A DNA stretch of 64,000 nt, from contig DHVP01000023.1 of assembly GCA_002412715.1 (NCBI GenBank), forward strand, positions 32,823 to 96,822. Direction: 5' to 3'. Shown here piece after piece: positions 8,780 to 16,920 of this stretch; the stretch's first letter is position 1; every line of letters starts with the position of its first letter. The notes beneath the pieces are model-generated. The model saw only the letters and a list, made by a program, of their open reading frames with translations. It did not search any database and was not told the origin of the DNA. A program made the position numbers and the translations under genes. This stretch comes from Deltaproteobacteria bacterium UBA5205 (GTDB taxonomy: Bacteria > Desulfobacterota > Syntrophorhabdia > Syntrophorhabdales > Syntrophorhabdaceae).

Positions 8780-9675
8780 GGATAACCCTCCAGAAATATA
8801 TGGACAAGATGCAGGAAGCTGTCGACAAGATGCTGTCCGACGGCTCCATAAAGGAATACCTGAAGTTGATTGCCAGGTTCCGCAATTACAGCTTCACGAA
8901 CACTCTCCTCATTTTCGCACAAAGACCCGACGCGACGCAGGTGGCCGGCATGGGAACCTGGAACAAGCTCGGGCGGCGTGTGAAAAAGGGAGAGAAGGGC
9001 ATAATGATTTTCGCGCCGTTGTTTTCCAGTCTGAAAAAGCGCAAGAAGGGCGGCGAAGACGGCGAGTCGGAGGAGGTCATTGAACATCCGGCCATCGACT
9101 CTGCCGGAGCCGGGAAGAAGAAGGAGACCGTGCTTAACGGTTTCAGGGCCGTCTACGTTTTCGATGTCTCTCAGACATACGGCAAGGATCTGCCCTCCGT
9201 AAAGGGGCCGGAACGTCCGGAATTTCTCGCGGCAGAGGGTACCGATGTAGATGCTTTCTATGAGAGGGTCCTTTCGGCGTGCCCCGTTCCGGTCGACTAC
9301 AAGGACATCGGCGACTCTACCCGGGGCTATTATGACTATGTGGCCGACAAGATCACGATATCAACGGCCCTCACGGCACTGGAAAGGCCCAAGACCCTCA
9401 TCCATGAAATCGCTCACAAGTTTGCCTACGAAGCGAAGGAGCACACCATGGCTTACGGGGACAGGCCCGTGGCGGAGGTTGTCGCCGAAGGGGCGGCGTT
9501 CGTTGTTTGTTCCCACTACGGGCTTGACACGAGTTCCTATTCTTTCCGCTACGTTGCCCTGTGGGGAAGGGACACGGAGAAGATCTCGTCCTGGGGGAAT
9601 GCGCTTATGCGTACCGCGAACCGGCTCGTCGACCTCATTGAAGGTGCAACGAACGAACAGAAAAAGGCTGCTTAA
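8776..9675 (+). CDS. ArdC-like antirestriction protein with zinc metallopeptidase domain
   Basis: Residues 1-85 match the ArdC N-terminal (DUF1738-type) single-stranded-DNA-binding domain: FRNYSFTNTLLIFAQRPDATQVAGMGTWNKLGR, then KKGEKGIMIFAPL. The C-terminal half is a zincin domain with HEIAH near residue 210 and a downstream glutamate in AEGAAFVVCSHYGLD. ArdC-type proteins coat incoming single-stranded DNA and protect conjugative plasmids from host restriction. Residues 95-120 form an acidic, Lys-rich linker. It is coupled to the preceding small gene and shares an operon with a primase, consistent with a role during establishment in the recipient. Confidence 0.85.
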   Translation: MRITLQKYMDKMQEAVDKMLSDGSIKEYLKLIARFRNYSFTNTLLIFAQRPDATQVAGMGTWNKLGRRVKKGEKGIMIFAPLFSSLKKRKKGGEDGESEEVIEHPAIDSAGAGKKKETVLNGFRAVYVFDVSQTYGKDLPSVKGPERPEFLAAEGTDVDAFYERVLSACPVPVDYKDIGDSTRGYYDYVADKITISTALTALERPKTLIHEIAHKFAYEAKEHTMAYGDRPVAEVVAEGAAFVVCSHYGLDTSSYSFRYVALWGRDTEKISSWGNALMRTANRLVDLIEGATNEQKKAA

Positions 9676-9685
9676 GACGGCCACC

Positions 9686-9714
9686 TTTACACAAAACGCC
9701 CTGTATGATATAAG
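9686..9714 (+). promoter_or_regulatory. Sigma-70-type promoter of the coiled-coil gene
   Basis: TTTACA, a 17-nt spacer and TATAAG lie directly before the ribosome-binding site of the next gene. The paralogous gene at 52632 has a promoter of the same layout. Confidence 0.6.
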
Positions 9715-9737
9715 GAGACAAGGAATTGGAGAAAGCC

Positions 9738-10010
9738 ATGGCTTCCCGCACATTCACCATCTACAACATTTTGAAGAGCAAGAAAGGCTTCACGGAAGAA
9801 GAGGCCCAGACCATAGCGACCGCCATGGATACAAAAGAGAACTTGGTCACGAAGGCCGATCTTCTGGCGCTTGAGCTGAAGGTCACCGAGAAGTTCTCCC
9901 GTATGGAGAAGATGCATCTTGTCTTCTTTGTCATTATCGTGGCCGCTGGCCTGCTTACGAATCCGAAAGCGCTGGATATCATCTCAAAGTTTTTGGGAAT
10001 GGCGAAATAG
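9738..10010 (+). CDS. Small coiled-coil protein with C-terminal membrane anchor (paralogue of 52632)
   Basis: The 90-residue product has the pattern IYNILKSKKGFTEEEAQTIATAM, a short coiled coil (KADLLALELKVTEKFSRME) and a C-terminal hydrophobic segment ending NPKALDIISKFLGMAK. The protein at 52632 shares both ends (KKGFSDEEAQLIATAM and NPKALELISKLCGIVK) but carries eight extra 11-residue repeats. The pattern resembles the DUF1640/Bdr class of membrane-anchored coiled coils. ATG 9738 is chosen because the paralogue aligns from its own ATG; a TTG at 9726 is possible. It has its own promoter and terminator. Confidence 0.65.
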   Translation: MASRTFTIYNILKSKKGFTEEEAQTIATAMDTKENLVTKADLLALELKVTEKFSRMEKMHLVFFVIIVAAGLLTNPKALDIISKFLGMAK

Positions 10011-10029
10011 AACGACGAAAACATCTTTC

Positions 10030-10057
10030 AAGGGGACCTTCTGGTCCCCTTTTTTTG
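10030..10057 (+). terminator. Rho-independent terminator
   Basis: AAGGGGACC, loop TTCT, GGTCCCCTT, followed by a T run; 19 nt after the coiled-coil gene. Confidence 0.9.
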
Positions 10058-10169
10058 TTCTTTCTCGCATTGAGTGGGTAAATCGCTGTTCATCCCGTTG
10101 GCGGTGTACACCTACAAAGCAAGCCTTAGGCATGCCCTGAAAGAATGCGGATTATGGGTTGAAAGGTAG

Positions 10170-10234
10170 CCTAACGCCTGCATAGCTGGGAGTGGCCCGA
10201 CAGGGCCGAGATTCGGTTCATGCCGTAGTTAGTC
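10170..10234 (-). other. attC recombination site (cassette 3, array end)
   Basis: Read on the minus strand: R'' GACTAAC, a complementary GCAT / ATGC pair with unpaired bases between, an inner palindrome GGCCC-TGTC-GGGCC, and R' GTTAGGC, which fits the GTTRRRY consensus. The R'' box contains the stop codon of the adjacent gene. R'' differs at one base from the complement of this cassette's own 5' end (GTTAGCC). Confidence 0.65.
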
Positions 10235-11143
10235 AATTTTTCCTCCGCAAGTTGTACAGACGCCATACTCAACCGATAATACGTTTCCACGGCAATCAGG
10301 ATCGGGGCAATCAGCCCTTTCTACTTTGATTTCAGTGTCACACACAAAACAGTGTATCGTGGTTGATCCAAGTGTGTTCGGTTTCAGGATGGCGGTTTTG
10401 GGCTTTCTCTCGTTGTCGCCGCTTTGATGATTGCAGTTGGGACAGATATATCGCCTTTGCCGTTTGTTGAAACCAAAGAACTCTTTTACATGCTCCGGGC
10501 TTAGCAGTTCCACAATGAGCGAGAACTCCCATATCACTCTTGGCTCGACGAAGTCGGATGAGTATAGTTCTGACAAAGGGGACCTTTCCAAAAACTCACG
10601 TCGTACTTGCACCCAACTGATCGTAGGGAAAAGCTGTTTGTACATCGAGAGTATCGCGCTAACTACATCGATCACATGGATGTTGACACGCTTATCGACA
10701 GTATGCATTATTGCATTACGGATTCTTCGGAGATTTTCAAACTTGGAGATAAAGATATCAGATAGTCGCGTAGTTGCAACTGTGTCGTGGACCTTGATTA
10801 AGTCTTGAGAATCAATCGTATGAAAATCAGCAAAGTTTGTGTCCCTCTTTTGACAACCACTCGGCCAGCCCTTCGGACTCCCTGCTACAAGCAGAAAAGG
10901 ACTTACTGCCGCTATCCTGCCCTTTAGCGCAAACTCCACCCCCTGCTGCGCCACAGCCAAAGAGGTGGTGAGCCTTTGCTTTGACGCTTGCCAAAAGGCG
11001 TCGCTTACTTCGGGGACATCAACGCCAAAAAATTCTGAATCGTCAAGGTCTGTAAGCAAAGTAGCTACCGTATCCCAGGCGAAGTCTAGTAGCGACAGAC
11101 CAGTTTGCATAAACTCGTCTGCGGTAGGGATGTCGGTGATCAT
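10229..11143 (-). CDS. Cassette-borne HEPN-motif protein with C-terminal zinc ribbons
   Basis: The 304-residue product has an N-terminal helical region with an R-N-x3-H motif (RRIRNAIMHTVDK, near residue 140), the catalytic signature of HEPN ribonucleases. The C-terminus carries three CxxC-type pairs (CPNCNH, CFVCD, CPDPDC and CTTCGG), so one or two zinc ribbons. HEPN proteins often act as RNA-cleaving toxins or abortive-infection effectors. The gene lies between two attC sites, reads in cassette orientation, and its stop lies inside the attC; AGGAG precedes the ATG. The nuclease function is inferred from the motif only. Confidence 0.6.
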   Translation of the reverse strand: MITDIPTADEFMQTGLSLLDFAWDTVATLLTDLDDSEFFGVDVPEVSDAFWQASKQRLTTSLAVAQQGVEFALKGRIAAVSPFLLVAGSPKGWPSGCQKRDTNFADFHTIDSQDLIKVHDTVATTRLSDIFISKFENLRRIRNAIMHTVDKRVNIHVIDVVSAILSMYKQLFPTISWVQVRREFLERSPLSELYSSDFVEPRVIWEFSLIVELLSPEHVKEFFGFNKRQRRYICPNCNHQSGDNERKPKTAILKPNTLGSTTIHCFVCDTEIKVERADCPDPDCRGNVLSVEYGVCTTCGGKID

Positions 11144-11172
11144 CTATAAGCTCCTATCTTCTTCTGCTTTGA

Positions 11173-11262
11173 GGCTAACGCCAGCGTAACCCGCGCGAGC
11201 ATGACCACTGACAGAAAAGCAGCCCGCTATTTTACTGCGTCGGATTCACGCAGTTGTTAGCG
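11173..11262 (-). other. attC recombination site (cassette 2)
   Basis: Read on the minus strand: R'' CGCTAAC, then GCGT-g-AA-t-CC, which pairs with GG-TT-ACGC and leaves extrahelical g and t; then R' GTTAGCC. The R'' box is the exact complement of this cassette's own 5' end (GTTAGCG), as expected for an excisable circular cassette. Confidence 0.75.
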
Positions 11263-11267
11263 CCATC

Positions 11268-12608
11268 TTACAGGCCCAACTTCTTCTCCACGTACGCCTG
11301 CAGTACCCCGAAGGCAAGGTCTCCTGCCCGATTTCCAAGCCCAACTAAAAACCTCTTCAGTTTTTGTTTGGCGACTGTACGGTTCGCCTTTGGAAGGTTT
11401 TCATCTGACAGCTCATAGACCGCCGATGTCAGTTCCGGAGCTCTGTCCTTTGCGCGTTCGTTTATTAGCTTCAGCAGCTCCTGGTCCTCTTCGGATAGCT
11501 TGAGGCCGCCTTGAATCTCCTGAGCCACTATTCCGTGAACAGCTTGAATAATCTGTGGCCTCAAATTGATAGTTACGCCGTTCGATTCACGTGTGGTTGC
11601 GACAATAGGTAATGCCGCGGTTTGCATAGCCAACAAGTTCGGTCCTATGTTTGAAAGGGCCGGAACCGAAGTGGCGACAAGGGTATCGATAGCTGCCCAG
11701 TCGGTGTCCGCGGGAAGGGTGTCTGTCAATTCCGATTCAAGACGGTGGCGTATGCTCAGTAGTTTGCGTTCTCGTTCCTGTTTCAGGTCCACTTGCAGCC
11801 GCTTGGCTTCCTTGGCATAACGAGCAAGCACTTCAACAACTTCTCGGGGATTTACGTTCTTATCTTTCAGCAGTGCTTCTGCTTCTTCAGGCCTTGAAAT
11901 GGAGATGTCCAGAAAATGTGAGAACTCGCGAAACTGCGTACTCAACGATTGCTCGCCAGCCTGTTGTTCGCCGTGAAATTCATACACTGTTCCTCGATCT
12001 GTTCTTATGGCATCTAACCGAATAGATGCCAGCCCCACCTTCCCCAAATAATCCCTAAATAGTTGGAGCAGTCTGTTGATCTCTTCAGCCCAAATACGAC
12101 CTGCCGGAACATAGACACGGAAAAGAAGTCCGTCTTCAGTTTCCGAGACAAAGGTTCCAGCAATGACCGTGACCTCGGCGTTCCTACGGTAGGGCACTAC
12201 GTTAAGCTCGAACTTCGCTAACAATGTGTTTACAGCATTGCGAATCTCAATTTCGGGAATATGAAAGGCATCGGAGAATTCCGCATCGATCATTGGGTCT
12301 AATAGACCTTCAAAGACAAACAGAACGTGTGGTACGCTTGAGATTTTACGCAAAAGAGCGTGTCCGACGTCCCTATAGCCGTCGTCCACAAGATGCTCAT
12401 ACACTGAAGGACTCAGTTTTGCTATGACAGCCTTTACCGAGAAATCGTCAAAATACTCAATGATCGTCGCCCAATTGCGCGGTTTAGACTCCAGGAATTT
12501 CTGCTTATATTGGCGACCGGCAGCTTTCAAACTACTCAAGATGCCTTCGTGACCGATGTTGCCAAGCAAAACGACAAGTGGTTCAGAAGTGTTTAAATCT
12601 TCGTACAT
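11268..12608 (-). CDS. Cassette-borne protein of unknown function (446 aa)
   Basis: This soluble 446-residue protein starts LVVLLGNIGHEGILSSLKAAGRQYKQKFL and has a charged coiled coil around residues 255-290 (VVEVLARYAKEAKRLQVDLKQERERK). No catalytic motif is obvious and I do not recognise the family. It forms its own cassette between attC sites at 11173 and 12629, next to an AAA ATPase cassette. Its base composition matches the rest of the array. A defence-related role is only suggested by the neighbours. Confidence 0.65.
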   Translation of the reverse strand: MYEDLNTSEPLVVLLGNIGHEGILSSLKAAGRQYKQKFLESKPRNWATIIEYFDDFSVKAVIAKLSPSVYEHLVDDGYRDVGHALLRKISSVPHVLFVFEGLLDPMIDAEFSDAFHIPEIEIRNAVNTLLAKFELNVVPYRRNAEVTVIAGTFVSETEDGLLFRVYVPAGRIWAEEINRLLQLFRDYLGKVGLASIRLDAIRTDRGTVYEFHGEQQAGEQSLSTQFREFSHFLDISISRPEEAEALLKDKNVNPREVVEVLARYAKEAKRLQVDLKQERERKLLSIRHRLESELTDTLPADTDWAAIDTLVATSVPALSNIGPNLLAMQTAALPIVATTRESNGVTINLRPQIIQAVHGIVAQEIQGGLKLSEEDQELLKLINERAKDRAPELTSAVYELSDENLPKANRTVAKQKLKRFLVGLGNRAGDLAFGVLQAYVEKKLGL

Positions 12609-12628
12609 TCTTGTGTCTCATTTTCCTG

Positions 12629-12701
12629 CGCTAACAAAAAGCTCAGCCAGAGGCGAAAGCAGCCCCTGCTTTCGCCGATTGGCTGCAGCGCCGGGTTATG
12701 T
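12629..12701 (-). other. attC recombination site (cassette 1)
   Basis: A long imperfect hairpin: on the plus strand CAGCCA-ga-GGCGAAAGCAG pairs with CTGCTTTCGCC-gat-TGGCTG, leaving unpaired ga/gat bases, the extrahelical pattern of attC sites. On the minus strand the outer boxes are R'' ACATAAC and R' GTTAGCG. R'' matches the complement of this cassette's own 5' end (GTTATGC) at six of seven bases. Confidence 0.75.
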
Positions 12702-12711
12702 ACACCTATTA

Positions 12712-14445
12712 TCACAGCTTTTTGACCAGTCCTCGTACTGTCAGGTTGTTCAGTTTAGAGGCGATCGGCGTAATGATGTCTGCATGTTTTCTCAAATGAA
12801 GGCCATCATTGTAAATAATACCAAGCATATAATACAGCTCTGGTACATCTAGTCCTTTGCTCTCGGCAAAATCCAGTTTCTTAGTGGTTGTGTGCGTATC
12901 CAAGAATGCCTCACGGTCTTCTTCGTTTAGTTTGAAGTACAGGGTCTCTTCAATTTTGACTCTAATAGCACAGCAGACGGATAGAGGTTCATAAGTGTTA
13001 TTTTCAAGATACTTGGTGAGTTCACCGTAAATATGTGTATGAAAGTTGGGTGAAGGGCCGTAATGTTCCTCTAACCCCAATTTCAGGAATTCATCAGTGA
13101 GGTCTTTGGGATCGGGGTGAAAATGGAGGAAGTGTCTGCTAAACGTCTCTTCCAAAGATGAATGTTCTCGGTTCAATAGAATCTTTTCAATGGTACGATT
13201 AGGGGCGGCGGTTTTTGACAGGTAGTATACTTTTTGGTCTTTAAAACAGAACGTATTGAAATAACTAGGGTTCAAGTGCGTCATGATCAATGGGAAGATT
13301 TTCTTCCCAGCCGCTTTGAACTCTTGTATTAAACTGCTCAGATAGTACTGCGCCGCAATAAGATTCGCATCATCAAGATAATCAAAAACTTCATCGATTA
13401 TCAGAAGGCACTTGTCTTTTTTCAATTTCGTTTTTGCCTGCATCAGCATAGCTAAAAAGGAAATGACATCTCTCTCGCCATTAGATATCTGATTTGCCTT
13501 TGGAAAACTGACAATTAAGCCTTTGCTGCCTTCCTCCTTTGGTTTTATGCCTTTCCAAGTTGTGTTGAAAGCCTTGAAATTCTCCTCATAGTATCGTTTT
13601 TCTTTAATGTATCGATTGTATTTTGTAACTTTTTGCCAAAGAGCCTTGTCTGCGGTTGCTGCCTCTGCAATTTGAATCGCTGCTATGTAATACTCACACT
13701 CATCGGGATACGCAACGCCTGCGTTCTTGAGTGTTGCGACAATTTTGCTCAGCTGTTCGATCTCTTCGAGGGCTGCAAGCATTGTTTCCTTCGCTTCTTT
13801 GAGAATCTGCTGTTTGGTTCCCGAAAGTCTAGCTACTCCAGAGACAAAGTCCTCGATCTTTTTGGCTGTCTTTGCTCCTTTCAGCTTCTGAAAATCTGCA
13901 ATATCTTCGAGCGAGCAAATAATACCACAGTTGCTCAGGACTGCGGAAAGATTAGGCACTACCTTGCCGCTGTCGCCGAATCTTCCTTTTGCGTCGGTAA
14001 AGGAATAGGCAAGAATGGCCTTTTCTGGTATCTTTTCGATGAGCGCTATGGGCGCAACTTCAAGAGAGGCGGACGTGACCGGAGCGCCTGATACCTTGAA
14101 TGTTCTTGCTTTTGGCATCAGGCGACTATTGATAACAAACGTGTCAAAATCATTCTTGATCTCGTTATGGTCTTTATCCGCTTTTCGAATAATTGTGGTC
14201 TTATTGGCATCAATGTATGCAATAGAAATTTCCGGGTGCTTATTTTCGTTATTGCAGTAGAAAGAATCTTTGTCTAGCTTTATGCCCCCGGGAGCAAGCG
14301 AGCGAAAAGCTATAGCGAAAGAGGTTTTACCAAAACCGTTCGGTGCTACGAGCAAACTCGGCTTGTTGGGGATAAGGTTCAAGTCAAATTTCTTGCTTTC
14401 TATTCCCTTTACGTGCTTGATCTCCACGGATTCTATTCTTTCCAT
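12712..14445 (-). CDS. Cassette-borne AAA ATPase (SMC/RecF/OLD-like fold)
   Basis: I start the protein (577 aa) at MERIESVEI, 14445. An in-frame ATG at 14538 would require translating the attC site. Walker A is LVAPNGFGKTS near residue 33; a coiled-coil middle region follows (about 190-310); an ABC-type signature ISNGERD and Walker B CLLIIDEVFDYLDD lie near residues 345-385. The ends come together as in RecF/OLD-type ATPases. The last 130 residues are helical (IRVKIEETLYFKL, YNDGLHLRKHAD) and may be an effector domain. Single AAA ATPases of this design are frequent in anti-phage systems (OLD, PARIS and similar). It is AT-rich compared with the transfer genes. Confidence 0.65.
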   Translation of the reverse strand: MERIESVEIKHVKGIESKKFDLNLIPNKPSLLVAPNGFGKTSFAIAFRSLAPGGIKLDKDSFYCNNENKHPEISIAYIDANKTTIIRKADKDHNEIKNDFDTFVINSRLMPKARTFKVSGAPVTSASLEVAPIALIEKIPEKAILAYSFTDAKGRFGDSGKVVPNLSAVLSNCGIICSLEDIADFQKLKGAKTAKKIEDFVSGVARLSGTKQQILKEAKETMLAALEEIEQLSKIVATLKNAGVAYPDECEYYIAAIQIAEAATADKALWQKVTKYNRYIKEKRYYEENFKAFNTTWKGIKPKEEGSKGLIVSFPKANQISNGERDVISFLAMLMQAKTKLKKDKCLLIIDEVFDYLDDANLIAAQYYLSSLIQEFKAAGKKIFPLIMTHLNPSYFNTFCFKDQKVYYLSKTAAPNRTIEKILLNREHSSLEETFSRHFLHFHPDPKDLTDEFLKLGLEEHYGPSPNFHTHIYGELTKYLENNTYEPLSVCCAIRVKIEETLYFKLNEEDREAFLDTHTTTKKLDFAESKGLDVPELYYMLGIIYNDGLHLRKHADIITPIASKLNNLTVRGLVKKL

Positions 14446-14479
14446 AGGTCCCGCCCTATCGTCATTTCTTCGTTCCCTT

Positions 14480-14536
14480 GCATAACGCCGTGATGAGCCG
14501 CGACTGCAAGGAGTCGGCTCCATCAATTTGTTGGAC
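14480..14536 (-). other. attC recombination site (first of the array)
   Basis: A 57-bp site of classical size. On the minus strand: R'' GTCCAAC (fits RYYYAAC), then GAT-g-GAGCC-GACT, loop CCTTGC, AGTC-gc-GGCTC-ATC, then R' GTTATGC. The unpaired g and gc are extrahelical bases. It lies between the RES-domain gene and the AAA ATPase gene. Confidence 0.8.
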
Positions 14537-14603
14537 AACTCTCTATTCTGTCACTTTTGCCCTCTACCAAAGACTCGCCCTCGTCTATTCCCTGTAATTA
14601 TCG

Positions 14604-15740
14604 TTACTGCCTCCCATCTTCCCGTGAGTGATTATACCGAATAGAATCGATTTGATGAAGCCGGACACTGGTGCAAGACACAAGACTCTCGCTGAAGAGC
14701 ACGATGTTCCTCCCTTCTGCCATGGCGCTCGGGTACTTGATCCCACCGTAACCTTCATTTCGGATAAGCTCTGTGAGAAATTGGGTGGGCACATAATCGA
14801 TGAGCGACCTATCAGGATCGATTGGGGTAGTCAGTTCGGTAGCGAGGTGATGTAATAAGCTATTTTCCTTAATCCCATATGCCAGACCGAAAGTTCCGTC
14901 TGAATCCTCGTACGCAAAGGGGTCGTCAATAGCGTATTTTGCTGATAGGTCGATCACTTCGATACTTTGAGTGGTGCGGAACGCACCGACAGAGACATAC
15001 GCCCCTTTCCACGGTCTGACTTCTGAGACTGCGGTTGTCACATCGGTTGCCAAATAGAGGAACGGAATCCCCGACGGATTCGCTCTGCCGCTGGAAGCTA
15101 TTGAGGGAGGTGGTGCGCCCATTTCCTTTCTCTTGAATGGCACTCTCTTTTCTCGATATTTCACAACCTTCCTCATAGCTGAGCCAATCCTTGCCCTATA
15201 TAACAGGTCACCAACGGGAATGGTGTGCCTCGCTCCGGCAAGGATATCAGGAAGACTGCTTAAGGTACCTATAAGAGACTCATCCGCGATGAAAAAGCGC
15301 CTTTCCGTCTTCAGGTAGTATGAAAGTCGACTCCACATGTCATATGGATGATTCTGAAGGACATCTCGCTCAACCCACAGCGAACTGAGGCTGAGCGGAG
15401 GATTGTCTTTGTCATAATGATCCTGCCCGACAAGCTCGCGCCAGAAGTCATCCCGCTTATCATTGTCAAACCCATCGGAAAAGATGGAATACCAGTCTCG
15501 TTCGACTAGGTCGGGCAGCAGATCACCAAAATCGAACGGGTCGTCGTCTTCGAAGTAATCGACCCCATATTCGATCTCTCTATAAAGGCCAATTATAGGT
15601 AGAAATAGTTCATAAAGTTCGGAAACGTCGATGCACTTGATTTTTCGGCGTCCGCAGAAATCGCAATTACCGGTTTCACCTGCCGTGGCGATATGTTTTT
15701 TCAGAGTCTGACTCTCAAAACAGTTGCCGCAGCAGAGCAT
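14604..15740 (-). CDS. RES-domain protein with N-terminal zinc ribbon and HEPN-like region
   Basis: The 378-residue protein begins with a zinc ribbon (CCGNCFE ... CDFCGRRK, residues 3-29), then a helical region of the HEPN/RES N-terminal type, then a RES domain from about residue 185. The domain is supported by the conserved arginine in LLYRARIGS, the ASSGRANPSGIPFLYLATD box, the glutamate in AVSEVRPWKG and the serine in ALFSESLVSC-like C-terminal sequence (VLFSESLVS). RES toxins degrade NAD+. It lies upstream of the first attC site, so it may belong to a further cassette whose 5' end is not found. No Xre antitoxin is adjacent; the HEPN-motif protein at 15845 is the nearest partner. Confidence 0.75.
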   Translation of the reverse strand: MLCCGNCFESQTLKKHIATAGETGNCDFCGRRKIKCIDVSELYELFLPIIGLYREIEYGVDYFEDDDPFDFGDLLPDLVERDWYSIFSDGFDNDKRDDFWRELVGQDHYDKDNPPLSLSSLWVERDVLQNHPYDMWSRLSYYLKTERRFFIADESLIGTLSSLPDILAGARHTIPVGDLLYRARIGSAMRKVVKYREKRVPFKRKEMGAPPPSIASSGRANPSGIPFLYLATDVTTAVSEVRPWKGAYVSVGAFRTTQSIEVIDLSAKYAIDDPFAYEDSDGTFGLAYGIKENSLLHHLATELTTPIDPDRSLIDYVPTQFLTELIRNEGYGGIKYPSAMAEGRNIVLFSESLVSCTSVRLHQIDSIRYNHSREDGRQ

Positions 15741-15844
15741 TTCAGATGACCTTGTTGCGGTAGGAAGCTATCCCCTTCCTACCCGAAAACTGGATTGCTT
15801 CAGAAGAGTCAATATGTGGCATATCCTTCAGTGTTTCCCTGCGA

Positions 15845-16426
15845 TTAAGACACCTTCGCCTGTCCGTTGCCTGCCATGTGTATGACTTGCCTATTCTGTC
15901 CATGATTTACTGTGCCCGACGTGGGCATCACGGGAGCCCGCTTTTTTTTGGCGATCTGCTGCATGCGGCTGTTGGATGAGGCCCTTGGCCCCTTCAAATA
16001 ACCAGACAACAACGCAAAATGAAAGATAACTCCTTTTCTCAACGCCTTGCTTTTTGCATAAATGTCATTAGGTATCTTGTCATGATCGTCCGGAAAAAAG
16101 GCTTTCGACACGGGATCAAGTTTCTTCAACAGCGTTTCGTCCGGCAGGTTGTGGCTAAGGGCGTTTCTCAACCCGTTGAGGGCTTCAATAGGTTTCCACA
16201 GGTCTTCATCAGAGGAGTCAATAAGGCCCCGACATAAGCAGAACTTTTGAAAAAAGGTCAGCCTAGAGTCACGGATAGCTGCCGGGTTGAACAGACTTGC
16301 GGCGATAAGTGCCTCAAGTAGTTCCTCAATAGGGAGATGTCCACGGAGTATGACTACCGTCGGATCTTTAACGACTGGAAGGTGATTCTTAAGTCTCTCA
16401 AAATAGTTTTCAGGGTCTTTTGTCAT
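15845..16426 (-). CDS. Small HEPN-motif protein
   Basis: This 193-residue helical protein carries LNGLRNALSHNLPDE near residue 108, an R-N-x3-H motif of the HEPN superfamily. The C-terminal 45 residues are basic and disordered-looking. It sits 104 nt upstream of the RES-domain gene in the same direction, with no attC site between them, so the two may form one toxin or abortive-infection unit. It could be nuclease, antitoxin or sensor; the sequence does not decide. Confidence 0.55.
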   Translation of the reverse strand: MTKDPENYFERLKNHLPVVKDPTVVILRGHLPIEELLEALIAASLFNPAAIRDSRLTFFQKFCLCRGLIDSSDEDLWKPIEALNGLRNALSHNLPDETLLKKLDPVSKAFFPDDHDKIPNDIYAKSKALRKGVIFHFALLSGYLKGPRASSNSRMQQIAKKKRAPVMPTSGTVNHGQNRQVIHMAGNGQAKVS

Positions 16427-16804
16427 GTCTTAATTTTCATCCGACTATTAAATATGTGACATTTTTGGTACGTCTATTGATAGTCTGCCATTTTTGGCCG
16501 GATATCTAGATAGTGAACTTTCTTTCCTCGCCTCAGCTCACTTCATCCGTTAGCACATCAAGATGTGTCTTTAGGAAAATTATTATATTAGAAGACGAAA
16601 CAATGCAAGAAGATAATTCGAGACATTACCGCAACTGATAACCTATTGTAATATGGTATTTTCATTTAGAAGAACAGACTACTAACTACAGGAAGTTATC
16701 CATCCCTCAAGCCCATCACTATCCTGCGACTGGCAAACCGGACTTTAGCGAAACAGGATTATCCGCCTGAAACGAGAAAAAAGCCCTTTTTCCGTTCCCC
16801 TCAA
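16427..16804. other. AT-rich intergenic stretch between cargo block and SbcD-like gene
   Basis: No supported gene. It contains two spaced copies of TGNCATTTTTGG (16457-16468 and 16486-16497, period 29), similar to multiple terminal repeats of IS21-type elements, and a degenerate copy of the repeated motif at 16647 (TGTAATAT, then TATTTTCATTTAGA). This is probably the right border of the cargo insertion. Confidence 0.4.
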
Positions 16805-16846
16805 GGTAATACCATCATAGATAAGTATCTTCATTAGACACCCGAA
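16805..16846 (+). promoter_or_regulatory. Element-wide repeated motif, full-length copy 2
   Basis: GGTAATAC, then after 23 nt TAGAC within AGTATCTTCATTAGAC, then CGAA. It lies 74 nt upstream of the SbcD-like start and points towards it. Confidence 0.6.
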
Positions 16847-16920
16847 AAGTCCCTCGCTGCCATGCGGCAGTTCTTAAAGGGAAACAATCACCGAAAATAT
16901 AATAATCGGAGGTATACCAG

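Noticed and set aside
14446..14538. N-terminal extension of the AAA ATPase to the upstream ATG
   Set aside because: It would translate through the attC site; the attC and the conserved MERIESVEI start argue for 14445.
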